Origin: Terribacillus aidingensis
GTDB lineage: Bacteria; Bacillota; Bacilli; Bacillales; Amphibacillaceae
NCBI RefSeq assembly: GCF_900215625.1
Contig: NZ_OBEK01000002.1
Span: 872,668 to 936,667 of the forward strand
Length of the DNA stretch: 64,000 nt
Reading direction: 5' to 3'
Of the stretch, positions 26,646 through 34,632 are shown in pieces; the first letter of the stretch is position 1, and each line of letters opens with the position of its first letter. The position numbers and the translations under genes were made by a program. The notes beneath the pieces are model-generated. The model saw only the letters and a list, made by a program, of their open reading frames with translations, was not told the origin of the DNA and searched no databases.

Positions 26646-27983
26646 TCAAACTTTTCGATACCGTCCCACAACCAAAGCCAATACAATCAATATTGCCAAT
26701 GCAGTAAAACAAACTACCGTTCCAACCGAAACTCCTTTACTAAACGTAGATCCAATTAAAATGACACCTAAGCCCGCAATTCCAACGATCGTAGTTGTTG
26801 GAAACAGCTTCATTTTGAAATACGGCATTTCAGCGTAGCCTGGGCGCAGTTTCAGCTGTGCTGCGCATATGCTTAACCATAGTAATAGCATCGTGAAGCC
26901 TGGTATTGTCATCATCGTGCCGATAATACTTTCTGGAGCAAAGTAAGCTAATCCGGCTCCTACCAGCAGTAAGCCGCCATTCAATGTGATCGCGTTGATG
27001 GGAGCTCCTGACTTAGAAGTCTTTGTCAAAGCTTGCGGCGCTTCTTTTTTTTCTGCTAAAGCAAACATCGTTCTGGAAGTCGCAAACATGCCGGAGTTCG
27101 CTGCTGAAAGAACAGCAGTCAATAAAATGAAGTTCATCACATGCGCAACTCCTGGTATGCCGATTGCATCCATCACTTGGGTAAATGGACTTTCCATGCC
27201 GGCAACTTGGTCCCAAGGAATTAATCCAGCGATAATGGTAATAGGCAGAATGTAAAAGATAAGCACCCGCCAAACGACGCCTTTGATTACTTTTGGCAAT
27301 ACTTTCTTAACATCTTTCGTTTCAGAAATGGCTACACCAATCAGTTCAGATCCGCCAAAAGAGAACATAACAATCAAACAAGCGCTGAATACACCCTGCA
27401 AGCCGTTCGGGAAGAATCCGCCATGACCGAGCAAATGCTGTGTTGGTGTGTCAGGAGCAAAATCTGTTAATCCTAACAAAACTGCTCCGCCTAATATAAT
27501 AAAAAGTACTAGTGCGATAATTTTAATACTAGCAAACCAAAATTCCATTTCACCGTAAAACTTCACTTGCAGACTATTTATACTAATAATGATTGCGGCG
27601 CAAATCGCACTTAACAGCCAAAGCGGTGTTTCAGAAAACCAAAATTGTAAAAAAGATCCTGCTGCTAGGATTTCTACAATAGTAACGAGTGTCCAGTTGA
27701 TCCAGTACAGCCAGCCAACGATAAACGAAATATGAAAACCAAATGCTTTATGAACTAAATGCTGCACATTATGATTCGGATACATCACTGCCATTTCAGC
27801 TAAGGCAACCATTACAATTAACAATAGTACGCCGCCCAGCAAGTAGGAAACAACAACACCTGGACCGGCAATTCCGATCGTTTCTCCGCTTCCTTTAAAA
27901 ATACCGGTACCGATCATACCAGCTAATGCTAAAAATTGAACATGTCTAGGTAATAGCTCTTTCCTCAAACCATTTTGACTCAT
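26646..27983 (-). CDS. Amino-acid permease (APC superfamily), predicted tyrosine transporter
   Basis: A 445-residue permease of the AAT family with 12 predicted membrane segments. The N-terminal motif LAGMIGTGIFKGSG forms the substrate-binding loop, and FSFGGSELIGVAISE follows in helix 6. The family exchanges amino acids with protons at the cell membrane. The substrate is inferred from regulation: two tandem T-boxes upstream both show a UAC (Tyr) specifier. GAGGAGATCAAG precedes the ATG. A 34-codon ORF with its own strong ribosome binding site overlaps the start. Another aromatic amino acid as an additional substrate is possible. Confidence 0.88.
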   Translation of the reverse strand: MSQNGLRKELLPRHVQFLALAGMIGTGIFKGSGETIGIAGPGVVVSYLLGGVLLLIVMVALAEMAVMYPNHNVQHLVHKAFGFHISFIVGWLYWINWTLVTIVEILAAGSFLQFWFSETPLWLLSAICAAIIISINSLQVKFYGEMEFWFASIKIIALVLFIILGGAVLLGLTDFAPDTPTQHLLGHGGFFPNGLQGVFSACLIVMFSFGGSELIGVAISETKDVKKVLPKVIKGVVWRVLIFYILPITIIAGLIPWDQVAGMESPFTQVMDAIGIPGVAHVMNFILLTAVLSAANSGMFATSRTMFALAEKKEAPQALTKTSKSGAPINAITLNGGLLLVGAGLAYFAPESIIGTMMTIPGFTMLLLWLSICAAQLKLRPGYAEMPYFKMKLFPTTTIVGIAGLGVILIGSTFSKGVSVGTVVCFTALAILIVLALVVGRYRKV

Positions 27984-28050
27984 CTTGATCTCCTCTTTCC
28001 GTTCCTAATTTCTTCTGCTGTAATGCTGTATAAAAATAACCATCTTCCAT
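27946..28050 (-). CDS. 34-residue upstream ORF overlapping the permease start
   Basis: ATG 28050 follows AAGGAGGTGG with 6 bases spacing and opens MEDGYFYTALQQKKLGTERG; it stops at TAG 27946-27948, 38 bases inside the permease gene. It contains Tyr-Phe-Tyr at residues 5-7. It is not homologous to anything I recognise. Its ribosome binding site is stronger than that of the permease, so it may tune permease translation. Confidence 0.45.
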   Translation of the reverse strand: MEDGYFYTALQQKKLGTERGDQDESKWFEERAIT

Positions 28051-28073
28051 GGTTAACCACCTCCTTAACGTCC

Positions 28074-28325
28074 TAAACAAAAAGTCCCTGCTGACATCTA
28101 ATCAGCAGGGACGAATTATCGCGGTACCACCCTCATTATCGACATACGTATGCCGATCTCTCATGCTGCATAACGGCGCTTCACCGTCTTCCCCTCACCT
28201 TTGGCTTCGAGAAAGATGCTCCTGGACTGTAATTCATGCTGTTCTTTGCACTGACTCGCACCGGCCGTCAGCTCGCTTTTGCAGGGAGAACATACACTAC
28301 TCTTATCCATTCATCGCTTGTTTAT
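28074..28325 (-). promoter_or_regulatory. Tyrosine T-box riboswitch, downstream copy
   Basis: The stem I region includes GAGCTGACGGCCGGTGCGAG, the specifier loop reads GAAT-UAC-A, and the T-box is AGGGTGGTACCGCG at about 28125-28138 (minus strand). The competing terminator is GTCCCTGCTGA / TCAGCAGGGAC followed by TTTTT (about 28078-28112). UAC was assigned by aligning with the valine leader in this window. Confidence 0.9.
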
Positions 28326-28329
28326 TATT

Positions 28330-28590
28330 CAAATAAAAAATCCCTGCTGAAAAATTTCAGCAGGGACGTGATTTTACGCGGTACCACCCTAATTATCAAC
28401 ATACGTATGTTGATCTCTCATTCTGCATAACGGCTCGTCACCGTCTTCTCCTCACCCTTTGGTTTCGAAGAAGATGCTCCTGGATTGTAATTCATGCTGT
28501 TCTTTGCACTGACTCGCACCAACCGTCAGCTCGCTTTTGCAGGGAAAACATACACTACTTTGTTCCATTCAACGCTCATTTATTAAGATA
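28330..28590 (-). promoter_or_regulatory. Tyrosine T-box riboswitch, upstream copy
   Basis: Nearly the same sequence as the downstream copy. It has stem I GAGCTGACGGTTGGTGCGAG, specifier GAAT-UAC-A, T-box AGGGTGGTACCGCG (about 28374-28388) and terminator TCCCTGCTGAAA / TTTCAGCAGGGA followed by TTTTTT (28336-28366). The two copies act in series, so the permease needs two antitermination events. Confidence 0.92.
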
Positions 28591-28629
28591 TTTAGTATCC
28601 TACAGCATAGCAGTAAAAAGGTCAATATG

Positions 28630-28731
28630 TTAGAAGCATTTATTTTTTTTGAATACGGTAAAGCGTATTACTGACAGCAGCTCTTGCGGACGATAAACCC
28701 TATGCAGCTTGTATTTTGTTCTCTTTTCCAT
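28630..28731 (-). CDS. Possible 33-residue basic peptide
   Basis: ATG 28731 opens MEKRTKYKLHRVYRPQELLS and the frame ends at 28630. The peptide is strongly basic. No good ribosome binding site is present (GGATGG lies too close). It sits just upstream of the T-box pair. Product not recognised; could be chance. Confidence 0.2.
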   Translation of the reverse strand: MEKRTKYKLHRVYRPQELLSVIRFTVFKKNKCF

Positions 28732-28827
28732 CCAAAAACAGTAAAACTTTATTACATATTTAAACAATAATTTTAGGTCCATCACCTTTGCAGCACAAAG
28801 CGATAAAAACAACAAAGACAATCTGTG

Positions 28828-28833
28828 TTATAA
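28828..28833 (+). promoter_or_regulatory. -10 element of the carD-like gene
   Basis: TGTGTTATAATGG just upstream of the gene; it overlaps the ATG at 28833, which argues that translation starts at the downstream TTG. No clear -35. Confidence 0.5.
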
Positions 28834-28862
28834 TGGAGTTAGAATGGAAGGGAGATTTTAAT

Positions 28863-29375
28863 TTGCTCAAAGGTGGAGATAGTGTATTCTATCCGTATCA
28901 TGGGACTGGAACCATAGAATCTAAGGAATATATCACGGTCAAAGAACAGGAAAAAGAATTTTTCAAAGTGTTTTTCCCTAACCGGAAAATGCACATTTTT
29001 GTACCGAATCAGGATAAGAACTGGAACGGTCTGCGTCCAATCGTCTCTTTAGATCAATTCGAAACGGTGAAAAAAGGTTTCTATGATGAGTGTGTTCCTT
29101 TACCTTCCTCTGTAAGTGAACGGTCCAAATTTTTGGAGAAAAAGATGAAGTCAGGTACTACCTCTGATCTTTTCCATATTTTGCGCGACTTGCTGAACTT
29201 CCATATAACGGCAGGCAAGCTGTCACCATTAGATAAGAAAACCTATCATGATGCAGAAGCATTCTTAACGGAAGAGATCGAACTAATGAAAAACATCTCT
29301 TTCTCGGAAGCTTCTTCAGAAATGAAATCTGAAATTGGGAATCGCTTTAATATCGCCGCTCCCACATTTAAATAA
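28863..29375 (+). CDS. CarD family transcriptional regulator
   Basis: A 170-residue protein. The N-terminal CarD/TRCF RNA-polymerase-interacting domain (about 1-65) has the family opening KGGDSVFYPYHGTGTIE and GLRPIVS. The C-terminal helical domain spans about 75-165. CarD-type proteins bind RNA polymerase beta subunit and adjust promoter opening, typically for rRNA and stress genes. The start is TTG 28863 with AGGGAG 8 bases upstream, because the ATG at 28833 lies in the -10 element. It resembles YdeB of B. subtilis. Single gene with a strong terminator. Confidence 0.87.
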   Translation: MLKGGDSVFYPYHGTGTIESKEYITVKEQEKEFFKVFFPNRKMHIFVPNQDKNWNGLRPIVSLDQFETVKKGFYDECVPLPSSVSERSKFLEKKMKSGTTSDLFHILRDLLNFHITAGKLSPLDKKTYHDAEAFLTEEIELMKNISFSEASSEMKSEIGNRFNIAAPTFK

Positions 29376-29406
29376 TTCAGACCCAGCAAAAAAGCTACTA
29401 TATACG

Positions 29407-29456
29407 AAACCCTTTCCGTTAAAGTTACAAAACTTTTTACGGAAAGGGTTTTTTAT
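29407..29456 (+). terminator. Terminator of the carD-like gene
   Basis: AAACCCTTTCCGT / ACGGAAAGGGTTT extended by AAAGTT / AACTTT, then TTTT. Confidence 0.94.
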
Positions 29457-29460
29457 TATC

Positions 29461-29604
29461 TTAATCGCTTTCTTCCTCATCACCAGCTTCATTATATGGC
29501 TCTTCTTGATTTACACTATTTGAGTCTTTCGTTTTCGTGTCACTCGTATCATCCGCATCTCCGTTACAGCCGCCTATAATAAAAACAGAAAGCAAAGCCC
29601 CCAA
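29461..29604 (-). CDS. Putative small lipoprotein, start unclear
   Basis: The minus-strand frame reads LGALLSVFIIGGCNGD followed by a hydrophilic Asp/Glu/Ser/Thr tail (DTSDTKTKDSNS, ending DEEESD) to TAA 29461-29463. The lipobox-like IGGC and 47-residue length look like a small lipoprotein. The coding frame extends upstream as KLDKYTFL without an ATG, GTG or TTG in a sensible place. TTG 29604 is the only candidate and lacks a ribosome binding site. The start may have been lost by mutation, so the gene may be silent. Confidence 0.45.
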   Translation of the reverse strand: MGALLSVFIIGGCNGDADDTSDTKTKDSNSVNQEEPYNEAGDEEESD

Positions 29605-29663
29605 AAGGAAAGTATATTTGTCTAACTTAAAGAGAACATTCGTAACATAACGCTCTCAAAACT

Positions 29664-29703
29664 AAAAAAGGAGTTATCTCCTCCATGCAGAGACAACTCC
29701 TTC
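29664..29703 (-). terminator. Terminator of the acetyltransferase gene
   Basis: AAGGAGTTGTCTC / GAGATAACTCCTT, then TTTT on the minus strand. Confidence 0.9.
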
Positions 29704-29721
29704 TTAAAGAACGATATCCAG

Positions 29722-30270
29722 TTAGCTTGCTTCCCATTCCTCTCGCAAAAGCCCATATACATGTGCATCATGTGTTTTACCGCCATGATAATAATAGCTG
29801 CGTAATAGTCCTTCTCTTAGGAATCCTTGCTTTTCCAGCAGCGCAGCTGATGCGGTATTCTCGGGATAAACCATTGCACCAATTCGCAGCAGCTCGATTT
29901 CTTCGAAGCAATAGCGAAGTACGGCCTGCATGGCTTCATTCGCATAGCCCTTTTTCCAATGATCAGGATGAAGTTCATAGCCAATTTCGGCACGCATATT
30001 GCTGCGATTCACTTGGTGCAAGCCGATTGTACCGAGGAAGCTGCCGGCTTCTTTGCAGTACATGCCCCAGCGGATCACTCTGCCTTCTTGCAGTCCACAG
30101 CGGAAAGAAGAAATGACACGCTCTGCTTCTTCAATCGATTGAAGCGGATCCATACCATAAAACTGTGTCACATTTTCATCAGACAAGGTGGCAAAAAGAT
30201 ACGGTGCATCCTGCATCTTCACTTGATCCAAGACAATACGTTTTGTTTCAAGCTTCTGGAATGTGAGCAT
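29722..30270 (-). CDS. GNAT family N-acetyltransferase, RimJ/RimL-like
   Basis: A 182-residue acetyltransferase of the RimJ group. I start at ATG 30270 with AAGGAGAGATAAC upstream; the 30336 start would run into the valS terminator. Motifs include LETKRIVLDQVKMQDA at the N-terminus, GTIGLHQVNRSNMRAEIGYE and the acetyl-CoA loop HWKKGYANEA (the Q/RxxGxG/A region). It ends with NTASAALLEKQGFLREG. The substrate may be a protein N-terminus or a small amine. Confidence 0.9.
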   Translation of the reverse strand: MLTFQKLETKRIVLDQVKMQDAPYLFATLSDENVTQFYGMDPLQSIEEAERVISSFRCGLQEGRVIRWGMYCKEAGSFLGTIGLHQVNRSNMRAEIGYELHPDHWKKGYANEAMQAVLRYCFEEIELLRIGAMVYPENTASAALLEKQGFLREGLLRSYYYHGGKTHDAHVYGLLREEWEAS

Positions 30271-30291
30271 GTTATCTCTCCTTATGTAAGC

Positions 30292-30328
30292 AAAAGACGC
30301 ACTAGCTTGGTTTTCTAGTGCGTCTTTT
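30292..30328 (-). terminator. Terminator of valS
   Basis: AAAGACGCACTAG / CTAGTGCGTCTTTT with an 8-base loop. Confidence 0.93.
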
Positions 30329-30335
30329 ACTGTCA

Positions 30336-32990
30336 TTAGCCTTTTAATTCATTGATACGCTGTTGCACGCGGGCGCGTTTGTCTTCGTAGTCCGCTTGTT
30401 TGGCGCGTTCTTCGTCCACAATCTTCGCAGGCGCTTTGCTGATGAAACCTTGGTTGGACAGCTTCTTCTCTACACGTTCTACTTCTTTTGACCATTTATC
30501 AAGTTCTTTTTCCAGTCGCTCAATTTCTTGAGAAATATCAATCAAGCCTTCTAGCGGCAGGTAAAGCTCTACGCCCGTAAGAACTGCTGACATTGCTTTA
30601 TCTGGTGCTGTAACCTTTGTAGCTATTGTCAGTTCACTTGGGTTACAGAAGCGTTCGATATAGTGCTGCTGCGCTTTCAGCTCTGTTTCAATTGTGCTGT
30701 CTTCTGCTTGGATAAGCAGCTGGATTTGCTTGGACATTGGTGTATCTACTTCCGCACGGATGTTCCGAACAGAACGGATGATGCTAACCAAGCGTTTCAT
30801 TTCTTCGGCTGCTTTTTCATCGTGAAGGTCTTTATTACCTGCAGGCCATGCAGCAATCGTAATGGACTCTCCTTCATGAGGCAGCTGCTGCCAAATTTCT
30901 TCTGTGATGAATGGCATGAATGGGTGCAGCATGCGCATTGTCTGATCCAGTACATGTGCAAGCACAGAACGTGTCATCTGTTTTGCCGCTTCGTCTTCCC
31001 CGTACAGCGGCAGCTTCGCCATTTCAATATACCAGTCACATACATCATCCCAAATGAAATTGTACAGATGGCGGCCTGCTTCACCGAATTCATATTTCTC
31101 TGCGTTGTATGTCACAGCTTCAATCGTTTCGTTTAAGCGGGTAAGAATCCATTTATCCGCCAAGCTCTTCTCTTTGGATAAATCAATATCTTCGAATTTC
31201 AAACCTTCCATGTTCATTAAAGCGAAGCGGGATGCGTTCCAAATTTTATTGGCGAAGTTCCAAGTTGACTCAACTTTCTCCCACTGGAAGCGTAAATCCT
31301 GACCTGGTGATGAACCAGTTGATAGGAAGTAACGCAAGGAGTCGGCACCATACTTCTCAATCACATCCATAGGGTCCACACCGTTACCAAGCGACTTGCT
31401 CATCTTACGGCCTTCTCCGTCACGAACAAGACCATGAATAAGTACATCTTTGAACGGACGCTCGCCTGTGAATTCTTTTGATTGGAAGATCATACGGCTT
31501 ACCCAGAATGCGATAATGTCATAACCTGTTACTAGTACATCTGTTGGGAAGTAGCGCTTGAAGTCAGCAGCTTCTGTGTCAGGCCAATCCATTGTCGAAA
31601 ACGGCCACAATGCAGAAGAGAACCATGTATCGAGTACATCTTCGTCCTGCTGCCAATTTTCAATGTCTGCTGGCGCTTCTTTGCCCACATAAACTTCTCC
31701 TGTTTCCTTGTGGTACCAAGCAGGGATCCGGTGGCCCCACCAAAGCTGACGGGAAATACACCAGTCACGGATGTTTTCCATCCAGTAAGAGTATGTTCTT
31801 TCAAAACGTTCTGGTACGAAGTTGATTTTATCTTCGCCAGCTTGCATTTCCAATGCTTGTTTCGCTAATGGCTCCATGTTAACAAACCATTGTGTGCTCA
31901 AGTAAGGCTCTACAACAGCACCGCTGCGCTCTGAATGTCCGACACTGTGCATATGCTCTTCGATTTTGAAGAGTACGCCTTGCTCCTGCAAGTCTTTTAC
32001 AATTTGCTTGCGGGCATCAAAACGATCCATGCCGTTGTATTTGCCTGCTTTTTCATTCATCGTGCCGTCTTCATGCATCACAAGAATGCGCTCAAGGTCG
32101 TGACGGTTTCCTAGTTCAAAATCATTCGGATCATGCGCAGGTGTAATTTTTACTGCACCAGAACCAAATTCCATGTCAACATAATCGTCTGCAACAATCG
32201 GAATCTCACGGTTTACGACCGGAAGCATAACTGTTTTGCCAATCAAGTGCTGATAGCGCTCATCATCCGGGTGAACAGCTACGGCAGTATCACCAAGGAA
32301 TGTTTCCGGACGTGTTGTCGCAATTTCGATATAACCTGTTCCGTCAGCCAATGGATAACGCATATGATAGAAGTGGCCTTGCACGTCTTTATGGATTACT
32401 TCAATATCAGAAAGTGCAGTCTTTGCGGCCGGGTCCCAGTTAATGATATATTCGCCGCGGTACAGCAAGCCTTTTTCATATAACGTAACGAATACTTCTT
32501 TCACTGCCTCGGAGAGCCCGTCATCTAATGTAAAACGCTCACGGGAATAATCCAAACCAAGCCCCATTTTCGACCATTGTGTGCGAATAAAGCTGGCATA
32601 CTCTTCTTTCCATTCCCAGCTCTTCTCTAAGAAGCCTTCGCGTCCAAGCTCATAACGATTGATACCTTGCTCACGCAGTTTCGCATCTACTTTTGCTTGC
32701 GTAGCGATACCGGCGTGGTCCATTCCTGGCAGCCAAAGCACATCGTAGCCTTGCATCCGCTTCATACGCGTTAGAATATCCTGTAATGTCGTATCCCATG
32801 CGTGGCCTAAGTGCAGCTTTCCTGTTACGTTTGGCGGCGGGATTACGATGGAGTATGGCTCTTTGCTCTCATCTCCTGTTGCTTCGAAATATTTGCCGTC
32901 CAGCCAAAACTGATAGCGGCCAGCTTCAATACTGGACGGATCATATTTGGATGGCAATGCTGTTTGTTCTTGTGATTTGTCTGTTGTCAT
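30336..32990 (-). CDS. valS: Valyl-tRNA synthetase
   Basis: Charges tRNA-Val. The start is ATG 32990 with AAAGGAGG 8 bases upstream; the ATG at 33041 lies in the T-box terminator. 884 residues, normal length. Class I motifs: KLHLGHAWD (HIGH motif) and [10 protein letters not shown] (KMSKS). The editing domain has [18 protein letters not shown]-terminal coiled coil (last 60 residues, rich in Glu, Lys and Leu) is typical of ValRS. It is regulated by a valine T-box directly upstream. Confidence 0.98.
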   Translation of the reverse strand: MTTDKSQEQTALPSKYDPSSIEAGRYQFWLDGKYFEATGDESKEPYSIVIPPPNVTGKLHLGHAWDTTLQDILTRMKRMQGYDVLWLPGMDHAGIATQAKVDAKLREQGINRYELGREGFLEKSWEWKEEYASFIRTQWSKMGLGLDYSRERFTLDDGLSEAVKEVFVTLYEKGLLYRGEYIINWDPAAKTALSDIEVIHKDVQGHFYHMRYPLADGTGYIEIATTRPETFLGDTAVAVHPDDERYQHLIGKTVMLPVVNREIPIVADDYVDMEFGSGAVKITPAHDPNDFELGNRHDLERILVMHEDGTMNEKAGKYNGMDRFDARKQIVKDLQEQGVLFKIEEHMHSVGHSERSGAVVEPYLSTQWFVNMEPLAKQALEMQAGEDKINFVPERFERTYSYWMENIRDWCISRQLWWGHRIPAWYHKETGEVYVGKEAPADIENWQQDEDVLDTWFSSALWPFSTMDWPDTEAADFKRYFPTDVLVTGYDIIAFWVSRMIFQSKEFTGERPFKDVLIHGLVRDGEGRKMSKSLGNGVDPMDVIEKYGADSLRYFLSTGSSPGQDLRFQWEKVESTWNFANKIWNASRFALMNMEGLKFEDIDLSKEKSLADKWILTRLNETIEAVTYNAEKYEFGEAGRHLYNFIWDDVCDWYIEMAKLPLYGEDEAAKQMTRSVLAHVLDQTMRMLHPFMPFITEEIWQQLPHEGESITIAAWPAGNKDLHDEKAAEEMKRLVSIIRSVRNIRAEVDTPMSKQIQLLIQAEDSTIETELKAQQHYIERFCNPSELTIATKVTAPDKAMSAVLTGVELYLPLEGLIDISQEIERLEKELDKWSKEVERVEKKLSNQGFISKAPAKIVDEERAKQADYEDKRARVQQRINELKG

Positions 32991-33025
32991 GCCTAGTTCC
33001 TCCTTTAATGCTTTTGGTGAACATA

Positions 33026-33275
33026 TAAAAACCCTTCTCATCCAAAAGGACGAAAAGGGTTAGTTTCCGTGGTACCACCTTCATTTACGGCACAAATAAT
33101 AGATCTGTGTCGTACACTCAAGGGAGATAACGGCTCTTCACCGGCTTCCCCTACTGACAATCGTGTTCGGGGTTGCTGCATCCAGGGCGACCTTCTACTG
33201 CAGGTATCCGGGAAACTTCCACCAATTGCTTCCCTCTCTAGTATGGATCCTTACACTATACTCTTCCCTGTCAAA
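33026..33275 (-). promoter_or_regulatory. Valine T-box riboswitch of valS
   Basis: Specifier loop AGAAG-GUC-G (GUC, Val) near 33192-33194, T-box GAAGGTGGTACCACGG around 33068-33083, and terminator AACCCTTTTCGTCC / AAGGGTTTTT at 33030-33062 on the minus strand. Confidence 0.93.
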
Positions 33276-33405
33276 GCATTTATGTCATGTATAGCTTATT
33301 GTATCCACTTGGCAGTAAAAAAGTCAATGCAGTCGCATATTTTTTTTAAAAAAGGGTAAACGCCCACGTGGTTTGGAACATATACTGTCTACAGGAGGGA
33401 TGACA

Positions 33406-33594
33406 ATGAGTAAAATCAACCGCAACAATATGCCGGGCTTTCTCCGGTATTGGATTTCTGTCACCGAGAAGGCCATGATTCCGCTAATCATCTTTCAATT
33501 TATCCGGACCATTTTGTTTCCATCGATATTAGATGTCTTGCTGCTGGGCGGATTAATTGCACTGTACTTCAGCTTCCAGTCAAAAGCAATCTAA
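33406..33594 (+). CDS. Small membrane protein, 62 residues
   Basis: ATG 33406 has GGAGGG 6 bases upstream. The protein begins MSKINRNNMPGFLRYWISVT and has a membrane segment from about residue 22 to 55 that may fold as a hairpin (IPLIIFQFIRTILFPSILDV ... GGLIALYF). It is convergent with ysxE; the two stop codons touch. I do not recognise a family. Confidence 0.7.
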   Translation: MSKINRNNMPGFLRYWISVTEKAMIPLIIFQFIRTILFPSILDVLLLGGLIALYFSFQSKAI

Positions 33595-34608
33595 TTACGA
33601 CTCTTCATTTTCCTGGGCTTCTTGATCACGAAGATCCTGGAAATAAGCTTGCGCGTTGAGCGCCTGCGCCAGCTGCCGATGTGTCTGGGTCAACTCCATT
33701 ACTACAGCAGGGGCATCCGCTTTTTGCGGAGCATCTACATACTGCCTTACCTGCTTGAGGTACCTTCCCGGATGCAGCAGATGCAGCATGAGCAGGCTCT
33801 CTTCGTTTTTTTTCATTTGCCGATGTTCTTCATACGTATGCATATAATAGGGCGGATTTATTACATTGCTGTCGACAAATCGCCATTCTTCCTGGTAATA
33901 GCCAGCAAGATCAAGACTAGGATTGCCGAGCTTGGTCTTTTCCCAGTTAAGCAGATGCAGCGGACTGCCATCTTGCACATGAGACGGCCGCAAACTGCCG
34001 TGCAAGACACTATGCTCCATCTCCGGGTCTTCTTTCAAATCTGCATCATAATGGTCATACCATTTGTCGAGCATGGCAGAGACGTGCTCAATATCTTTGT
34101 ACTGCGTGCAGACGAGCAGCGGGACTGCCCCCATGTAAGTCTGCGATTCAAAACGCTCCACAATAGCAAGCAGTTCATCTCGGTCCTGCTGCAGCTTTTC
34201 TTTTTGTTTGGTGATTGCCAGAGAATAAGCTTCGTAATCGATGGGGTATCGTTTGCTGGTAGACGCGTGGATTTTACCAAGGGTGGTAAACAGCATTTCA
34301 TACGGATGATCTGGTTCATCTGTTCGATGCCGCTCCAGCCAAGGCATAAGGTAATAAACTTCGCCTTCATCGACTACGTAGAAACTCTCCTGCAATGTTT
34401 GATAAACGGGCGGCACACCTTCCCGGTAAAAGTTATGCTTGCCTTGGACAACCATCAGCCAGCGGTCAAGCCGCTCTGGGTGGAGGGATGACCTTTTTAA
34501 AGCAAAAGCCGCCTGGTGCGTTTGCACTTTTAACAGGCGACTTGAAATAGCTTGAACAGAGGCTGGCGTGATGCCATAGGCAGCTAGGATACGGTCCACA
34601 TTTTCCAA
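33595..34608 (-). CDS. ysxE: Spore coat protein YsxE, CotS-like kinase fold
   Basis: A 337-residue protein of the CotS/YsxE/YutH family, which has an aminoglycoside-phosphotransferase-like fold. The APH-like core has VLHGSLRPSHV and LLNWEKTKLGNPSLDLAGYY, where the catalytic HxD-type motif is altered (HGSLRPSH in place of HGDLHPGN). It is likely non-catalytic or atypical. YsxE localises to the spore coat and depends on SpoVID/CotE. It lies directly downstream of spoVID, as in B. subtilis. Confidence 0.9.
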   Translation of the reverse strand: MENVDRILAAYGITPASVQAISSRLLKVQTHQAAFALKRSSLHPERLDRWLMVVQGKHNFYREGVPPVYQTLQESFYVVDEGEVYYLMPWLERHRTDEPDHPYEMLFTTLGKIHASTSKRYPIDYEAYSLAITKQKEKLQQDRDELLAIVERFESQTYMGAVPLLVCTQYKDIEHVSAMLDKWYDHYDADLKEDPEMEHSVLHGSLRPSHVQDGSPLHLLNWEKTKLGNPSLDLAGYYQEEWRFVDSNVINPPYYMHTYEEHRQMKKNEESLLMLHLLHPGRYLKQVRQYVDAPQKADAPAVVMELTQTHRQLAQALNAQAYFQDLRDQEAQENEES

Positions 34609-34632
34609 CTAGCTCACCTCGTTCTCATATGA

